This document shows positions 6,947-8,055 of a stretch of DNA of 8,055 nucleotides, piece after piece. A model generated the notes under the pieces. The model had not been told where the DNA came from and made no database searches. It worked only from the letters and a program-made list of their open reading frames with translations. The number at the start of each line of letters is the position of its first letter. The first letter of the stretch is position 1. Both the position numbers and the translations under genes were made by a program. This stretch comes from Balneolales bacterium (GTDB lineage Bacteria; Bacteroidota; Rhodothermia; Balneolales; Natronogracilivirgulaceae), in the NCBI GenBank assembly GCA_007135895.1, contig SLHZ01000063.1, positions 1 to 8,055 of the forward strand. The letters run 5' to 3'.

Positions 6947-7020
6947 TACTCTACGCATGCGGGGGGTGCTTTTCGCATTATAAAAAACTCTCCTGGTATC
7001 CCTGAGGTTACTCTACGCAT
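6947..7020. repeat. 12-base direct repeat TACTCTACGCAT, 62 bases apart
   Basis: Identical 12-base copies at 6947-6958 and 7009-7020, same orientation. Each is followed by TGC and a T run: TGCTTTT at 6967-6973, and TGCAAC then T8 at 7023-7036. The spacing of 62 bases is close to six helical turns. The copies lie 111 to 184 bases before the amylase start. Function unknown; looping operators or a small duplication are possible. Confidence 0.5.
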
Positions 7021-7067
7021 CCTGCAACTTTTTTTTGGACCATCGACCTTCACTGAAATCTGAAAGG

Positions 7068-7095
7068 TAATCAGACGTTTTCAGGCACCTGATTA
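7068..7095. promoter_or_regulatory. Dyad and LacI-like site before the amylase gene
   Basis: TAATCAG (7068-7074) and CTGATTA (7089-7095) are perfect inverted arms around a 14-base loop. Overlapping them is TCAGG-CA-CCTGA (7081-7092), which would exclude the first pairing. Bases 7070-7083, with CGTTTTCA as the good half, fit seven of ten fixed positions of the LacI-family pattern TGnAAnCGnTTnCA. The site ends 35 bases before the start codon. LacI-type control of GH13 genes is common, so an operator is reasonable but unproven. Confidence 0.3.
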
Positions 7096-7130
7096 GTAAT
7101 CATTCCATCTTGAAACGAAAATACGATCCC

Positions 7131-8055
7131 ATGACAAAAAGAAACCGGTATACTCTCGCAACCCTTGCAGCCCTGACCACACTTCTTGCACTGAATTTCT
7201 GTTCTCCCGGACAGGAAGCGGAAACAGGGTGTCCGGCCAATACCCCGGACTGGGCCATTTCGGCCACCATTTACGAAGTCAATCTGAGACAATACACTCC
7301 GGAAGGAACCTTTGAAGCCTTTGCCGAACATCTGCCACGGCTTCGGGATATGGGGGTAGATATTTTGTGGCTCATGCCGATACATCCCATCGGGGTCAAA
7401 GAGCGCAAAGGCACTATGGGCAGTTACTACTCGGTTTACGATTATTTCGATGTAAATCCGGAATTCGGCACGAAGGAGGATTTCCGGGACCTGGTCACCC
7501 GGATCCATGATCATGACATGTACATAATCCTCGACTGGGTAGCCAATCACACTTCATGGGACGCGGTGTGGACCCGGTCTCACCCCCATTTGTATACCCG
7601 GGACAATGAGGGCAACTTCATTATTCCACCGGGAACGGACTGGACCGATGTTATTCAGCTTGATTTTTCCAATCCGGAAACTCATGAGATGATGCACCAG
7701 GCGCTGGAATACTGGGTAAGAGAATTCCATATTGACGGCTACCGGTGTGATGTGGCCGAAATGGTACCCACGCCGTTCTGGAATGAGGCGCGCCGCCGTC
7801 TGGATGCCATCAAGCCGGTATTCATGCTGGCCGAGGCCGAAACACCCGAGCATCACGACCAGGCATTCGAGATGTCCTATGCCTGGGAGACCCATCACCG
7901 CATGAATGAGCTTGCCACAGGCCGCATTACCCTGGAACGTTTTGTGGGTGATTTTGAGGAAAACCGGGCACGTTTCCCCGATCATGCTTTCCGGATGCAA
8001 TTTACTTCCAATCACGACGAAAACAGCTGGAATGGCACAGTATTTGAACGTCTCG
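7131..8055 (+). CDS. GH13 alpha-amylase-family glycoside hydrolase, predicted lipoprotein, 3' end cut by the window edge
   Basis: 308 residues are visible. The N-terminus (MTKRNR, then a hydrophobic stretch ending LALNFC) looks like a lipoprotein signal with C24 as the lipidated cysteine; the lipobox LNFC is looser than the proteobacterial form. A TIM barrel of GH13 follows: region I DWVANH at 135-140, a short B domain near 141-185, a region V-like VIQLDF at 174-179, region II GYRCDVAE at 203-210 with D207 as the predicted nucleophile and R205 beside it, region III MLAEAE at 232-237 with E235 as the likely acid/base, and region IV TSNHDEN at 292-298 with D296 as the transition-state stabiliser. 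It would hydrolyse alpha-glucans or maltodextrins at the cell envelope; exact substrate and subfamily cannot be told. The ATG at 7131 is chosen because it gives a proper signal peptide; a TTG at 7110 is in frame but unlikely. No Shine-Dalgarno is seen. Confidence 0.92.
   Translation, partial: MTKRNRYTLATLAALTTLLALNFCSPGQEAETGCPANTPDWAISATIYEVNLRQYTPEGTFEAFAEHLPRLRDMGVDILWLMPIHPIGVKERKGTMGSYYSVYDYFDVNPEFGTKEDFRDLVTRIHDHDMYIILDWVANHTSWDAVWTRSHPHLYTRDNEGNFIIPPGTDWTDVIQLDFSNPETHEMMHQALEYWVREFHIDGYRCDVAEMVPTPFWNEARRRLDAIKPVFMLAEAETPEHHDQAFEMSYAWETHHRMNELATGRITLERFVGDFEENRARFPDHAFRMQFTSNHDENSWNGTVFERL

Larger units (their letters stand above)
6729..7130. other. Divergent intergenic region between sufB and the amylase gene
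   Basis: A 402-base gap that must hold the promoters of both the suf operon and the amylase gene. It contains three sets of direct repeats, perfect palindromes CCATTAATGG (6804-6813), ATCCGCGGAT (6915-6924) and CGCATGCG (6954-6961), a G6 run at 6961-6966, a T8 run at 7029-7036, and a dyad just before the amylase start. A 102-codon plus-strand frame at 6755-7063 crosses it, but it has no recognisable domain or ribosome site and is built partly from the repeats, so I do not call it a gene. No tRNA or riboswitch-like fold was recognised. Confidence 0.75.

Noticed and set aside
6755..7063. 102-codon plus-strand open frame in the divergent intergenic region
   Set aside because: It has no recognisable domain, no ribosome site and no family-like pattern, and it is partly built from the short direct repeats. 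The A/T-rich promoter region explains it better.
7071..8015. Two minus-strand open frames opposite the amylase gene
   Set aside because: The plus-strand frame has a signal peptide and all GH13 motifs in order; the opposite frames have no features of their own.

Overview
This window holds one complete Fe-S cluster assembly operon of SUF type, flanked by two genes cut by the window edges. On the minus strand, reading from right to left, the order is sufB, sufC, sufD, sufS, sufU, nfu (6728 down to 753). A partial type 2 isopentenyl-diphosphate isomerase gene lies further left on the same strand (553 down to the left edge). On the right, divergent from sufB, the plus strand carries the first 308 codons of a GH13 alpha-amylase-family lipoprotein, starting at 7131.

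The organism is most likely a bacterium of the FCB group, with Balneolota, Rhodothermota or Bacteroidota all plausible. Three things point that way: the mix of SUF genes (SufU rather than SufE, plus a two-domain Nfu), a predicted lipoprotein amylase with a loose lipobox, and starts that mostly lack a Shine-Dalgarno sequence behind A/T-rich leaders. This is inferred from gene content; there is no rRNA or marker gene here.

The suf genes work as one pathway. SufS takes sulfur from cysteine as a persulfide on Cys369. SufU, with a zinc-site Cys/Asp set, accepts it. The SufB-SufC-SufD complex builds the cluster using SufC ATPase. Nfu probably carries the finished cluster to client proteins. sufC/sufD overlap by 4 bases and sufD/sufS by 8, which suggests translational coupling; sufB, sufU and nfu are set apart by short spacers of 49 to 72 bases. 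No iscR/sufR-type regulator and no A-type carrier gene is seen within the window.

The non-coding parts hold most of what is unexplained. The 402-base divergent region between sufB and the amylase gene contains three separate sets of short direct repeats and several perfect palindromes. ATCCG-type dyads recur in that region and in two spacers inside the operon. The 198-base gap between nfu and the isomerase gene contains an 18-base homopolymer and four degenerate copies of an AAATAT-YY-TCA element. No tRNA, rRNA, CRISPR array, insertion sequence or strong intrinsic terminator was found. I see no clear evidence of a wholly new system; the best leads are regulatory.
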